From Gammaproteobacteria bacterium (GTDB taxonomy: Bacteria; Pseudomonadota; Gammaproteobacteria; Steroidobacterales; Steroidobacteraceae), in NCBI GenBank assembly GCA_025350055.1, contig JANXYK010000013.1, positions 29,890 through 93,889 on the forward strand: a DNA stretch of 64,000 nucleotides, written 5' to 3'. Shown here in pieces: positions 35,844 through 45,120 of this stretch (positions within the stretch are counted from its first letter, which is position 1; the number at the start of each line of letters is the position of its first letter). A model generated the notes under the pieces. The model had not been told where the DNA came from, ran no database searches, and saw nothing but the letters and a program-made list of their open reading frames with translations. A program made the position numbers and the translations under genes.

Positions 35844-38800
35844 ATGGACGTCTCACCGATACTTGCACCCCTGAATGATGCCCAGCGCGCGGCCGTCACC
35901 GCGCCCATCGGGCCCACGCTGGTGCTGGCCGGCGCGGGCAGCGGCAAGACCCGGGTACTGATCCATCGCATCGCCTGGCTGATCGAGGCGCTGGGCGCCA
36001 CGCCGCACGCCATCCTCGCGGTCACCTTCACCAACAAGGCCGCGGCCGAGATGCGTGCGCGCGTCGAGGCGCTGCTCGGCATTGCGGGCGGTGCGCTGTG
36101 GCTGGGCACTTTCCACGGGCTGGCGCATCGCCTGCTGCGGCTGCACTGGCGCGAGGCGGGCCTGCCGCAGGGCTTCCAGATCCTCGATAGCGAAGACCAG
36201 CTGCGCCTCATCAAAAAGGTGGTCAAGGCGCTCGATCTCGACGAGGCACGCTTCGTGCCGCGTGAGGTGCAGTACTTCATCAACAAGCACAAGGACGAGG
36301 GCCGGCGGCCGCAGCACCTGAAGGCCGGGGGCGATCCGACCGAGCGCACCTTGCTGCGCATTTACGAGGAATACGAAAAACTGTGCGCGCGCTCGGGCGC
36401 GGTGGATTTCGCCGAGCTGCTGCTGCGTGCTTTCGAGCTGTGGCGCGACAACGCCGAGCTGCTGCGCCACTATCGCGCGCGCTTCAAGCATGTGCTGGTG
36501 GATGAGTTCCAGGATACGAATTCAATCCAGTACGCGTGGATACGCTTGCTGGTCGGGAGCGAAGGCGCTCCGTTCGTGGTGGGCGACGACGATCAATGCC
36601 TGGCCTCGGGCACATCGGTAACCATGGCCGATCGGTCGCAAAAGCCCATTGAGGCGGTGGTTGCGGGCGATGAAGTGTTGTCCAGCTATGGATGCGGCGA
36701 CCTGCGGCCCGCCAGGGTCACGGAGTGCTTTGCGCGTCACCGGAGCGGTCGCATGGTGCATCTGCACCTGGCATCAGGCCGGGTCGTCAAGAGCACGCCC
36801 GAGCACACGCATTTCGCGGGCTATGTACTGGGTGAGACGCCGCAAACGCATTTCCTGTACCTGATGCACAAGGAAGGTATCGGCTTTCGCGTTGGCACCT
36901 CGCAGGTCTACACAGCGGGCCAGGCGCGGCCCATGGTCGGGTTCAAGCAGCGCTCACTGCAAGAGCATGCCGATGCGCTGTGGATAATTCGCACCCATGC
37001 TACCGAGAATGAAGCGCGCGCGGATGAAATGCTGACTTCGTTGCGCTATGGGCTGCCCACGTTGCCGTTCGTAGCGCGCAAAGGCAAACGCAACATTACT
37101 GGTAACGGCCTGGTACACGACGCAAAACACATCGCCAGGGTTTTCAGCTCGCTGAATACCACCGATGCAGCGCACCGACTGCTTGAAGAAAGCGGACTCG
37201 ACTTCGCGCGACCGCACCACGCGCCGCAGAGCCGCAACTCGAACCGGCACAACATCGTCGTCACCTTGTGCGGCGACCGCCGCGGCGCCAACCCCATGCA
37301 TCGCATTTCGGTGGTGGGCATCGATGCCGCCGACCGTCGTGCACTGACGGGCCTGGGATTGAGCGTGCGCCCGGCCAAGCGCGCCAGCAAGAGCTGGCGC
37401 TTCGAGACCATGCGCAGCGATTTTGGCGAACTGATGACCATCGCCAGGCAGATACGCGACGAGCTGGGTGGCCGCTACCTGCTGCAGGGGCATCTGCTCA
37501 GTCGCTCGCTGCCGTTCATCGCGGCAGCGGCGATCCGGCCTGGCATGGTCATGGCATCGGAGCAAGGACAATTCGACGTCGTCGAGCGCGTCGAGCAGCA
37601 GGAGTTCGCTGCCGAGGTCTATGACCTGAATATCGAGCGTACGCACAACTTCATCGCCAACGGCATCATCACGCACAATTCGATCTATCGCTGGCGCGGT
37701 GCGCGCGTGGAGAACCTGCAGAAATTCCGCAGCGACTTCCCGCAGGCGCAGATGTACAAGCTGGAGCAGAACTACCGCTCCACCGGCGCCATTCTCGAGG
37801 CCGCCAACGCGCTGATCGCGCAGAACTCGACGCGCCTCGGCAAACAGCTGTGGACCAGCGGCGCGCGCGGCGAGGCGGTGCGCGTGTACGCTGCCTACAA
37901 CGAACGCGACGAAGCCGACTTCGTGATCGGCCGCATCCAGCAGTGGATCGCGCAAGGCGGCGCGCGTGCCGAATGCGCGATCCTGTACCGCTCGAACGCG
38001 CAGTCGCGTGTGTTCGAGGAGGCGCTGATCCAGGCGCGCATGCCCTATCGGGTGTACGGCGGCCTGCGCTTCTTCGAGCGCGCCGAAATCAAGGACGCGC
38101 TCGCCTACCTGCGCCTGATCGTCAATCACGATGATGACGGCTCCTTCGAGCGCGTGGTGAACCTGCCCACGCGCGGTATCGGCGCACGCAGCCTCGACGC
38201 GCTGCGCGAGGGCGCGCGTGGCGCCGGCAGCTCGTTATGGCGCGCGGCCGGTGCAGTGCTCGGCGACAGTGCGGTGGCCGGGCGCGGCGGCGCGGCGCTG
38301 CACGGCTTCCTGGCACTGATCGAACGGCTGGGCCGCGACATCGACGGCCTGCCGCTGCATGAGCAAGTCGACCATGTGATCAACAACACTGGCCTGATCG
38401 AGCATTTCCGCAAGGAAAAGGGCGATCGCGGCGAGGCGCGCATCGAGAACCTCGAGGAACTGGTCAGCGCCGCGCGCGGCTACGAGCCCGAGGGCGAAGA
38501 CCTGCCCCCGCTCCAGAGCTTCCTCGCGCACGCGGTGCTGGAATCGGGCGAGGCCCAGGGTGGCGCCTGGGAAGACTGCGTGCAGATGATGACGCTGCAT
38601 ACCGCCAAGGGCCTGGAATTCCCGGTGGTATTCCTTAGCGGCATGGAAGACGGGCTTTTTCCTCATCAGCGCTCGCTCAACGACCTCGAGAGCCTCGAGG
38701 AGGAGCGGCGGCTTTGTTACGTGGGCATCACGCGGGCCATGAAGCACCTGTACCTGAGCTATGCCGAACAGCGCCGGCTCCATGGCGTGGATAGCTACAA

Positions 38801-39161
38801 CATGCCCTCGCGCTTCATCCAGGAGATACCGCCGGCCCTGCTGGAAGAACTGCGCCCGCGCATCCAGATTTCGCGTACGCCGATACGATCGGGCGCGTAC
38901 GCGGGCGGCGGCAGCGACTATGGCGGCGGCAACGGCAGTGGCGGCCGCGCCGGCGCGGCGGGTGGCGGCCTGTTCGATGCCCCGGCCGAACCCCCGGTGG
39001 GCGGCATGCGCCTGGGCACCCGCGTGCGGCACGGCAAGTTTGGCGAGGGCGTGGTGCTCAATATCGAGGGGCAGGGCCCGCATGCGCGCGTGCATGTAAA
39101 CTTCGAGGGCCAGGGCGCCAAGTGGCTGATGCTGAGCATGGCGCGGCTCGAACTCATGTAG
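35844..39161 (+). CDS. uvrD: DNA helicase II (UvrD/PcrA) with an in-frame intein
   Basis: A superfamily 1A 3'-5' helicase for nucleotide excision and mismatch repair. The precursor has 1105 residues; without the 361-residue intein the mature protein has 744, close to E. coli UvrD (720). Walker A is AGAGSGKT (29-36), Walker B DEFQDT (220-225), and motif III would be GDDDQSIYRWRGA after splicing. Later motifs are KLEQNYRST, MTLHTAKGLEFPVVFL and YVGITRAMKHLYL. A Gly-rich linker precedes the C-terminal module (GTRVRHGKFGEGVVLNIEG). ATG 35844 gives the normal N-terminus; a TAAAAT -10-like hexamer lies at 35827-35832, implying a very short leader, with no good -35 seen. The uninterrupted frame and the remaining intact motifs argue against a pseudogene. 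Confidence 0.96.
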   Translation: MDVSPILAPLNDAQRAAVTAPIGPTLVLAGAGSGKTRVLIHRIAWLIEALGATPHAILAVTFTNKAAAEMRARVEALLGIAGGALWLGTFHGLAHRLLRLHWREAGLPQGFQILDSEDQLRLIKKVVKALDLDEARFVPREVQYFINKHKDEGRRPQHLKAGGDPTERTLLRIYEEYEKLCARSGAVDFAELLLRAFELWRDNAELLRHYRARFKHVLVDEFQDTNSIQYAWIRLLVGSEGAPFVVGDDDQCLASGTSVTMADRSQKPIEAVVAGDEVLSSYGCGDLRPARVTECFARHRSGRMVHLHLASGRVVKSTPEHTHFAGYVLGETPQTHFLYLMHKEGIGFRVGTSQVYTAGQARPMVGFKQRSLQEHADALWIIRTHATENEARADEMLTSLRYGLPTLPFVARKGKRNITGNGLVHDAKHIARVFSSLNTTDAAHRLLEESGLDFARPHHAPQSRNSNRHNIVVTLCGDRRGANPMHRISVVGIDAADRRALTGLGLSVRPAKRASKSWRFETMRSDFGELMTIARQIRDELGGRYLLQGHLLSRSLPFIAAAAIRPGMVMASEQGQFDVVERVEQQEFAAEVYDLNIERTHNFIANGIITHNSIYRWRGARVENLQKFRSDFPQAQMYKLEQNYRSTGAILEAANALIAQNSTRLGKQLWTSGARGEAVRVYAAYNERDEADFVIGRIQQWIAQGGARAECAILYRSNAQSRVFEEALIQARMPYRVYGGLRFFERAEIKDALAYLRLIVNHDDDGSFERVVNLPTRGIGARSLDALREGARGAGSSLWRAAGAVLGDSAVAGRGGAALHGFLALIERLGRDIDGLPLHEQVDHVINNTGLIEHFRKEKGDRGEARIENLEELVSAARGYEPEGEDLPPLQSFLAHAVLESGEAQGGAWEDCVQMMTLHTAKGLEFPVVFLSGMEDGLFPHQRSLNDLESLEEERRLCYVGITRAMKHLYLSYAEQRRLHGVDSYNMPSRFIQEIPPALLEELRPRIQISRTPIRSGAYAGGGSDYGGGNGSGGRAGAAGGGLFDAPAEPPVGGMRLGTRVRHGKFGEGVVLNIEGQGPHARVHVNFEGQGAKWLMLSMARLELM
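36597..37679 (+). mobile_element. Intein inserted in UvrD motif III (residues 252-612 of the precursor)
   Basis: The frame continues unbroken through 361 residues that interrupt GDDDQ/SIYRWRGA. The insert begins CLASGTSVTMAD (block A, Cys1), has STPEHTHF with the TxxH of block B at intein residues 67-70, EVYDLNIERTHNFIANG as block F, and ends ITHN (His360-Asn361) followed by Ser as the +1 extein residue. All visible chemical groups for class 1 protein splicing are present. The middle ~210 residues exceed a mini-intein and probably derive from a homing endonuclease; the segment SLRYGLPTLPF is conserved in some bacterial inteins, but no LAGLIDADG or HNH signature is obvious. Codon use looks slightly less GC-biased than in the flanks, consistent with transfer. 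Confidence 0.93.
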
Positions 39162-39172
39162 CGGGTGCATCG

Positions 39173-40540
39173 ATGAAAATCCTGATACTCGGCGCCGGCC
39201 AGGTCGGCCGCACCGCCGCCCACAACCTGGCGCGCGAGCCGGCCAACGAAGTCACTGTGGTTGACACCGACGAGCAGGTGCTGCGCGATCTGCAAGATCA
39301 CATCGATATCCGCACTGTGGCCGGCAGCGCCTCCTACCCTTCGGTGCTCGAGGCCGCCGGCATTGCCGACACCGATATCCTGATCGCGCTCACCAGCAGC
39401 GACGAAGTGAACATCGTCGCCTGCGAGATCGCGCACGCGCTGCATCGCACGCCGACGCGCATCGCCCGCATCCGCGCCGCCGAGTACACCAGTCGCCCGC
39501 AGCTGTTCTCGGAAGGCGCGCTGGCGGTGGACGTGTGGATCAGTCCCGAAGAGCTGGTCACGGAATATATCGCCCACCTGCTGGAGAACCCGGGCGCAAT
39601 CCAGGTGGTGGATTTCGCCGATGGCCGCGTGCAACTCGTGGGCGTGCAGGCGCGCCGCGAGGGCCTGTTGGTTGGCAAGCCGCTGCGCCTGCTGCGCGAG
39701 CACCTGCCCGGCACCGATGCGCGCGTGGCGGCCATCTTCCGCAACGATCGCCTGGTGGAAATCGATGGCGAGACGGTGATCGAGGAGAATGACGAGATCT
39801 TCTTCGTCGCCGCGCGCGATGACTTGCGCAAGATGCTCGCTGAACTGCGCCGCAGCGAGCCGCCGGTGCGGCGCCTCGTGATAGCCGGTGGCGGCAACAT
39901 CGGCCTGCGCCTCGCGCGCCGCCTTGAGAACACCAACCAGGTGAAGCTGATCGAGCGCGATGCGCGCCGCGCGGCGCGCGCGGCCGAAATCCTGCAGCAC
40001 GCGATCGTACTGCGCGGCGATGCCGCCGACGAAGAGCTGCTGATCGAGGAGAACATCGATGCCGCGGACGTATTCGCCGCGCTCACCAACTCGGAGGAAG
40101 CCAACGTGATGGCGGCGATGCTCGCCAAGCGACTGGGCGCGCGGCGCGTGATGGCGCTGGTGAACCGCCCCGCCTACGGCGAGCTGATGGAAGGCCGCAA
40201 CATCGATGTCGTGATCTCGCCGCAGACCATCACCATTGGTTCGCTGCTGGCGCACGTGCGCCGCGGCGATGTTGTGCGGGTGCACTCGGTACGCCGCGGC
40301 GCGGCCGAAGCCATGGAGTTGGTGGTGCACGGCTCGGCCGAGCGTTCGCGCATCGTTGGTCGGCGCGTCGAGGATGTCGGCCTGCCGGCTGGCGCCAGCA
40401 TCGTCGCGCTGGCGCGCGGCGAGCAGGTGATCATGGCGCATCACGACACGCTGGTGGAGGCCGAGGATCACGTGATCGTGTTCCTCAATGACCGCCGCCA
40501 TGTCGCCGATATCGAGCGACTGTTCCAGTCCGAGACCTGA
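39173..40540 (+). CDS. trkA: Trk potassium uptake regulator TrkA
   Basis: A cytoplasmic gating subunit of 455 residues with two RCK halves. Each has a Rossmann NAD site, MKILILGAGQVGRTAAHNLA at the start and LVIAGGGNIGLRLARRLE in the middle, and each ends in a TrkA-C domain. ATG 39173 begins with the canonical first strand. It lies 11 bp after uvrD and 7 bp before trkH, forming the usual K+ uptake pair. Confidence 0.96.
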   Translation: MKILILGAGQVGRTAAHNLAREPANEVTVVDTDEQVLRDLQDHIDIRTVAGSASYPSVLEAAGIADTDILIALTSSDEVNIVACEIAHALHRTPTRIARIRAAEYTSRPQLFSEGALAVDVWISPEELVTEYIAHLLENPGAIQVVDFADGRVQLVGVQARREGLLVGKPLRLLREHLPGTDARVAAIFRNDRLVEIDGETVIEENDEIFFVAARDDLRKMLAELRRSEPPVRRLVIAGGGNIGLRLARRLENTNQVKLIERDARRAARAAEILQHAIVLRGDAADEELLIEENIDAADVFAALTNSEEANVMAAMLAKRLGARRVMALVNRPAYGELMEGRNIDVVISPQTITIGSLLAHVRRGDVVRVHSVRRGAAEAMELVVHGSAERSRIVGRRVEDVGLPAGASIVALARGEQVIMAHHDTLVEAEDHVIVFLNDRRHVADIERLFQSET

Positions 40541-40547
40541 AACCTTG

Positions 40548-42008
40548 ATGCGCGCACTGGCCAGCGTACTGCACCAGATCGGCAACCTGCTGCTGGTCTT
40601 CTCGCTGTATTTCCTGCTGCCCACGCTGACTTCGATCTACTACGGCGAGCCCGCCGCGCTACGCGCCTTCGTCGCCGGCGCGGCGCTCAGCGCAGCCTGC
40701 GGCCTGGTGATCTATTTCGCTACGGTCCGCTACCGGAGCGAGCTCAAGCCGCGCGATGGTTACCTGCTGGTCACGCTGGCCTGGTTCGCGGTGGCTTCGG
40801 TGGCGGCCGTGCCGCTGGTGATGCTGCTGCCGCACCTGTCGTTCACGCATGCCTTCTTCGAGAGCATGTCGGGCATCACGACCACCGGAGCCACGGTGCT
40901 CAGCGGCATCGACCAGCTGCCGCATGCGGTTAACCTGTGGCGCCATGCGCTCAGCTGGCTCGGGGGCCTGGGCATCATCGTGATGGCGATCGCGATCCTG
41001 CCGCTGCTGGGGATCGGCGGCATGCAGATGTATCGTGCCGATGCGCCCGGCTCGATCAAGGATGCCAAGCTCGCGCCGCGCATCATGCAGACCGTGCGGT
41101 TGCTGTGGCTCGTGTATGGCGGGCTCACGGCGCTGTGTGCAGTGGCGCTGCGCGCTGCCGGCATGCACTGGTTCGATGCGATCTGCCACGCGTTCTCGGC
41201 GGTCTCGCTGGGTGCGTTCTCCACGCACGATGCCAACATCGGCTTCTTCGGCTCGCCGCTGATCGAGGCCACGCTGGCCGCCTTCTCGCTGATCGCTGCG
41301 ATGAACTTCACCACGCATTTCCTGGCGGTGCGCAAAGGCGAGCCCGGCACCTATGCCCGCGACCCCGAGGCCAAATGGCTGCTGGTATGGGTCGGCGCCA
41401 GCTGCGTCGGCGTATCGATCCACGTCTGGCTGAGCCACGTGTATCCGGACTACATCACCACGTTTCGAAACGTCAGCTTCAACCTGATCTCGATGGCCAC
41501 CGGCTCCGGCCTGCACACCGCCGACTACAGCCGCTGGCCGGTGTTCGCGCCGATGTGGATGCTGTTCCTCGGTTGCGTGTGCGCCAGCACTGGCTCCACG
41601 GGCGGTGGCATCAAGATGTTCCGCTCGCTGGTGCTGATCAAGCAGTCACTGCGCGAGATGTTCACGCTGGTGCATCCACAGGCGGTGGCGCCGCTGCGTA
41701 TCTCCGGGCAGATCGTACCCAACCGTGTGGTCTATTCGGTGCTGGCCTTCATCTTTCTCTACTTCATGACCATCGTGGTGCTGACTTTCGCGCTGCTGAT
41801 CTCGGGGCTCGATTTCATCTCGGCGTTTTCGGCAGTGGTCGCCTGCATCAACAACGCCGGGCCTGGCCTGAACCTGGTGGGCCCGGCCAGCACCTACGGC
41901 GTGCTGAATGATTTCCAGCTATGGATGTGCACGATCGCGATGTTCCTCGGGCGCATCGAGATCTTCACGGTGATGGTGCTGTTCACGCCGACGTTCTGGC
42001 GCAAGTAG
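40548..42008 (+). CDS. trkH: Trk potassium uptake channel subunit TrkH
   Basis: The 486-residue integral membrane channel has four M-P-M repeats. Selectivity-filter segments are seen in MSGITTTGATVLSGID, SLGAFSTHDANIGFF, SMATGSGLHTADYS and NNAGPGLNLVGPAS; STGSTGGGIKMFRSLVLIK is the intramembrane gating loop region. K+ enters driven by the membrane potential, with TrkA as ring-shaped regulator. Confidence 0.96.
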   Translation: MRALASVLHQIGNLLLVFSLYFLLPTLTSIYYGEPAALRAFVAGAALSAACGLVIYFATVRYRSELKPRDGYLLVTLAWFAVASVAAVPLVMLLPHLSFTHAFFESMSGITTTGATVLSGIDQLPHAVNLWRHALSWLGGLGIIVMAIAILPLLGIGGMQMYRADAPGSIKDAKLAPRIMQTVRLLWLVYGGLTALCAVALRAAGMHWFDAICHAFSAVSLGAFSTHDANIGFFGSPLIEATLAAFSLIAAMNFTTHFLAVRKGEPGTYARDPEAKWLLVWVGASCVGVSIHVWLSHVYPDYITTFRNVSFNLISMATGSGLHTADYSRWPVFAPMWMLFLGCVCASTGSTGGGIKMFRSLVLIKQSLREMFTLVHPQAVAPLRISGQIVPNRVVYSVLAFIFLYFMTIVVLTFALLISGLDFISAFSAVVACINNAGPGLNLVGPASTYGVLNDFQLWMCTIAMFLGRIEIFTVMVLFTPTFWRK

Positions 42009-42014
42009 TCGAAC

Positions 42015-42526
42015 ATGGGCACTGCAGGTCTGCAATACACCCGTCACCTGCTGACCATCGTCTTGCTCAGTGTGGCCGCCGAACCCCAGTTGGCAAGCCC
42101 GCGCCAGACTTCAAGGCCCGCACCTTGGATGGCCGCGATATCCGCCTCGCGGATTTTAAGGGTCACGTGTTGATCATCAATCTTTGGGCCACCTGGTGTG
42201 GCCCCTGCCGCGAAGAACTGCCGCTGCTCAGTGGCTATCACCGCCTGCAGAAAGACCATGGCCTGGATGTAATCGCACTGGCCACGGAAGACTCGGTGCC
42301 GATGGACAAACTCAAGCCGCTGGCCTCGATGTGCAGCCTTCCCTTCGTACAGCGGATGCGTGGTGACTACGAGATCATGAAGGGCGTACCCACCAACTAC
42401 GTGATCGACCGCAATGGCATCGTGCGCTATGCAGAGGCCGGCGCATTCACGCTCGCGGCCCTCAACGAGCTGCTGGTACCGCTGTTGCGGGAAAAGCCAC
42501 TGGAAGCTGCCGAACCTGCGCCATGA
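42015..42526 (+). pseudogene. TlpA-like thiol-disulfide oxidoreductase gene with a frameshift after the signal peptide
   Basis: From ATG 42015 the frame gives a signal peptide (YTRHLLTIVLLSVAAEP) and then runs into nonsense, stopping about 90 bases on. The thioredoxin domain is in another frame: VGKPAPDFKARTLDG, INLWATWCGPCREELP (CxxC) and GVPTNYVID (cis-Pro), ending at 42526. That frame has no usable start outside trkH. One extra C in the CCCC run at 42084-42087 would join both parts as AAEPPVGKPAPDF, a natural TlpA junction. So this is a one-base deletion or a sequencing error. If intact it would be an exported thiol reductase of about 170 residues. Confidence 0.75.
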
Positions 42527-42578
42527 ACTGACGGCGTGTGCGCGGCCGGCTGGAGCGCCTGATCGCGCGCAGCTGATA

Positions 42579-45059
42579 TCACTGTTTGCCGGCATGCGTA
42601 TGCAGCTCGGTGGCTCCCGATGCCAGCTTGTCGCTGCTGGCTATTACCGAGACGTCGCCGCCCTCTCCGGCACGCGCGCGCACGATCAACAGCGCCTGGC
42701 CACTGAAGGCGTGACGCTGATCGGCGTGGAAGGCTTCGACGGTCGCGGCATTGCCATTGTCGACCGCGGCGATCGTCGCGGCGCCGGATACCTTGAAGCG
42801 GATCAGATTGTCCGCGTCCGGCACCAGGTTGCCATTGGCATCTTCGACGCGCGCGGTGATGAAGGCGAGATCATCGCCATCCGCCGCTATATCGACACGA
42901 TCGGCCTGCAGGTGGATGCTTGCCGCGGCGCCCGCCGTGCGCACTTCATAGCGTGCCACTTCGGCTCCGGCGCGACGCGCAACCGCCAGCAAAGTGCCGG
43001 GCGCATAGGGCACCTGCCACAGCAGTCGATAACGCGAGGCGATGCTGCCCTTGTCATTGACGTCGGGGCCCACGGGCAGCGTCACCGGCTCCGAGCCCAC
43101 GCGCTTGCTGCGGAGCGATTTGCCGTTGAGGAACAGCTCCACTTCATCGGCATTGGAATACACCATCACGGGAATCGATTGCCCGAGCCGATCGGGCCAG
43201 TTCCAGTGCGGCAACACATGCACCATCGGCGCACTGGTCCACTGGCTCTGATAAAGGTAGTAACGATCCTTCGGAAAGCCGGCGAGATCCACCATGCCGA
43301 AGTAGGAGCTGCGCGCCGGCCAGTCGCGCGAGTTGTCGGCCTTCCAGCCGAAGAAGGGCGTGGGCTCGCCGATGTAGTCGAAGCCGGTCCACACGAATTC
43401 GCCCAGCACTGAAGGCGATTGTTCCTGCGCTGCGAATTCCACATCGGGGCAATAGGCCCAGTAGGGCGCGATCACATCGTAACTCGTGAGCTGCCGCGAG
43501 TTGTGCTTCTCGTATTTCTCCAGCGGCAGGTGATACACGCCGCGCGAGCTCACGCACGAAGCCGTCTCCGAGCCGTAGATGATCCAGCCGGGATGCTCGC
43601 GCTGGATGTCGGCGTAGTGGGTAGGCGCGTAGTTGAAACCGGGGATATCGACCTCGTCCGCGAGGCCGTTGCGGATCGCGTCCTTCCAGTTGTTGAAGGC
43701 CGAAGTGGTCGGGCGGGTCGGGTCTTCATCGTGGAACAGCGCTGTCAGCCGGTGCGCTTCCTGCTTGCCGGTCGGCGAGCCCTGTTCCGGGATCTCGTTG
43801 CCAATGCTCCACATGATGATGCTGGGGTGATTGCGGTCACGCCGCACCATCTCGCGCAGGTCGCGCTCCGACCAGGTGTCGTAGTACTTGTGATAGCCGT
43901 TGACGACCTTGGCCACGCGCCACTCGTCGAAGGCTTCGTCCACCACCAGGAACCCCAGGCGATCGGCGAACTCGAGCAGCTCGGGCGAAGGTGGATTGTG
44001 GCTGGTGCGGATCGCATTTACGCCCGCGGCCTTCAGAATCTGCAGTTGCCGCTCCGTGGCGCGGCGGCTGACGGCGGCACCCAATGCGCCGAGGTCGTGA
44101 TGCAGGCACACGCCGTGCAGGCGTACGACTTGCCCATTCACCGACAGGCCCTGCTTTACATCGAAGTTGAGCTGGCGGATGCCGAACGGCGTGCTGTAGC
44201 TGTCGACAACGTGCCCGGCAATGAAGATCTCGGACTGCAGCGTGTAGAGGTTGGGATGATCGGTATCCCACAGCGCCGGGTGTTCCACCCTGAGGGTCAC
44301 GGGCACTTTGACTGATCCTTCTGCCGGCAGCTCTGCGCTGGTCTGCGCCGACCACACGCTCATGCCGCTCGCATCGACGACGGTGCTGTGCAGGTCGACT
44401 CGCCGGGCTGCGCTGCCGCGATTGCCAAGTTCGGTGCGTACGAACACGGTCGCCTGTGCGGCCGAGACATCCTTGTAGGTAATGGCTGTGCCCCAGTGCG
44501 CCACCTGCACGGGGCCCGTGATCTCGAGCCACACGTTGCGGTATATGCCGGCGCCCGGATACCAGCGCGAACTCTCGGCCTCAGGATGCAGCCGCACCGC
44601 GAGCACGTTGACGCGGCCATCGAAATGCAGCCAGGGCGTGAGTTCGAAACCGAAACTGCTGTAACCATAGGGACGTTCACCCAGCTTGTGGCCGTTGACC
44701 CAGACGGTGGCATTGGCCATTGCGCCATCGAAATCCACGCGCAGGTAGCGGCCGCTGGCTGCCCCCGGCAACACGAAGTGCTTGCGGTACCAGCCTATGC
44801 CCGAGATCGGCAGCGCCCCGGTGTGCGGATTGATCTTCGGATCGAAGGGCAGGCCGATGGCCCAGTCGTGCGGCAGACGCACGCTCGCCCACTTTGAATC
44901 GTCGAACTGCGCGCGCTCGGCGCCGGTGGCATCGCCGCGCCGGAAGTGCCAGTCGTGGTTGAAGCTCTGGCGCCGCAGATCGACCCGCAGTGCTGGCGGC
45001 GGGGCAGCCCAGGCGACCGCATTCAACAACAGCAGTCCCAACAGCATTGCGAAGCGCAT
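42579..45059 (-). CDS. Exported glycoside hydrolase family 2 protein (beta-galactosidase-like)
   Basis: An 826-residue protein with a signal peptide (to AVAWA). GH2 sugar-binding domain: SFNHDWHFRRGDATG, VRLPHDWAI and GIGWYRKHFVLP, then WYPGAGIYRNVWLEI. The barrel has LHHDLGALGAAVSRRATER, RTSHNPPSPELLEFADRLG and the acid/base Glu in IMWSIGNEIPEQG; GSETASC probably holds the nucleophile Glu. The DUF4982-like and Ig-like C-terminal domains follow. Export suggests action on oligosaccharides outside the inner membrane. The exact sugar (galactose, glucuronate, mannose) is not certain, and no sugar transporter is adjacent. Confidence 0.88.
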   Translation of the reverse strand: MRFAMLLGLLLLNAVAWAAPPPALRVDLRRQSFNHDWHFRRGDATGAERAQFDDSKWASVRLPHDWAIGLPFDPKINPHTGALPISGIGWYRKHFVLPGAASGRYLRVDFDGAMANATVWVNGHKLGERPYGYSSFGFELTPWLHFDGRVNVLAVRLHPEAESSRWYPGAGIYRNVWLEITGPVQVAHWGTAITYKDVSAAQATVFVRTELGNRGSAARRVDLHSTVVDASGMSVWSAQTSAELPAEGSVKVPVTLRVEHPALWDTDHPNLYTLQSEIFIAGHVVDSYSTPFGIRQLNFDVKQGLSVNGQVVRLHGVCLHHDLGALGAAVSRRATERQLQILKAAGVNAIRTSHNPPSPELLEFADRLGFLVVDEAFDEWRVAKVVNGYHKYYDTWSERDLREMVRRDRNHPSIIMWSIGNEIPEQGSPTGKQEAHRLTALFHDEDPTRPTTSAFNNWKDAIRNGLADEVDIPGFNYAPTHYADIQREHPGWIIYGSETASCVSSRGVYHLPLEKYEKHNSRQLTSYDVIAPYWAYCPDVEFAAQEQSPSVLGEFVWTGFDYIGEPTPFFGWKADNSRDWPARSSYFGMVDLAGFPKDRYYLYQSQWTSAPMVHVLPHWNWPDRLGQSIPVMVYSNADEVELFLNGKSLRSKRVGSEPVTLPVGPDVNDKGSIASRYRLLWQVPYAPGTLLAVARRAGAEVARYEVRTAGAAASIHLQADRVDIAADGDDLAFITARVEDANGNLVPDADNLIRFKVSGAATIAAVDNGNAATVEAFHADQRHAFSGQALLIVRARAGEGGDVSVIASSDKLASGATELHTHAGKQ

Positions 45060-45120
45060 GAGGTGTCCCCGATGTGGCCAGAGCCTGGCATCAAGATGGT
45101 ACTATCAATCAAGCGTAGCC

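Noticed and set aside
36597..37679. Possibility that the uvrD insert is a separate gene or assembly join
   Set aside because: The reading frame is unbroken on both sides, the insert has no start or stop of its own, and splicing residues sit exactly at both boundaries.
38905..38970. GGC-rich tract in the uvrD 3' part as a tandem repeat
   Set aside because: It encodes the flexible Gly-rich linker before the C-terminal module; the units are irregular.
38918..40624. Long minus-strand frame opposite trkA and the end of uvrD
   Set aside because: No recognisable domain; mirror image of conserved coding sequence.
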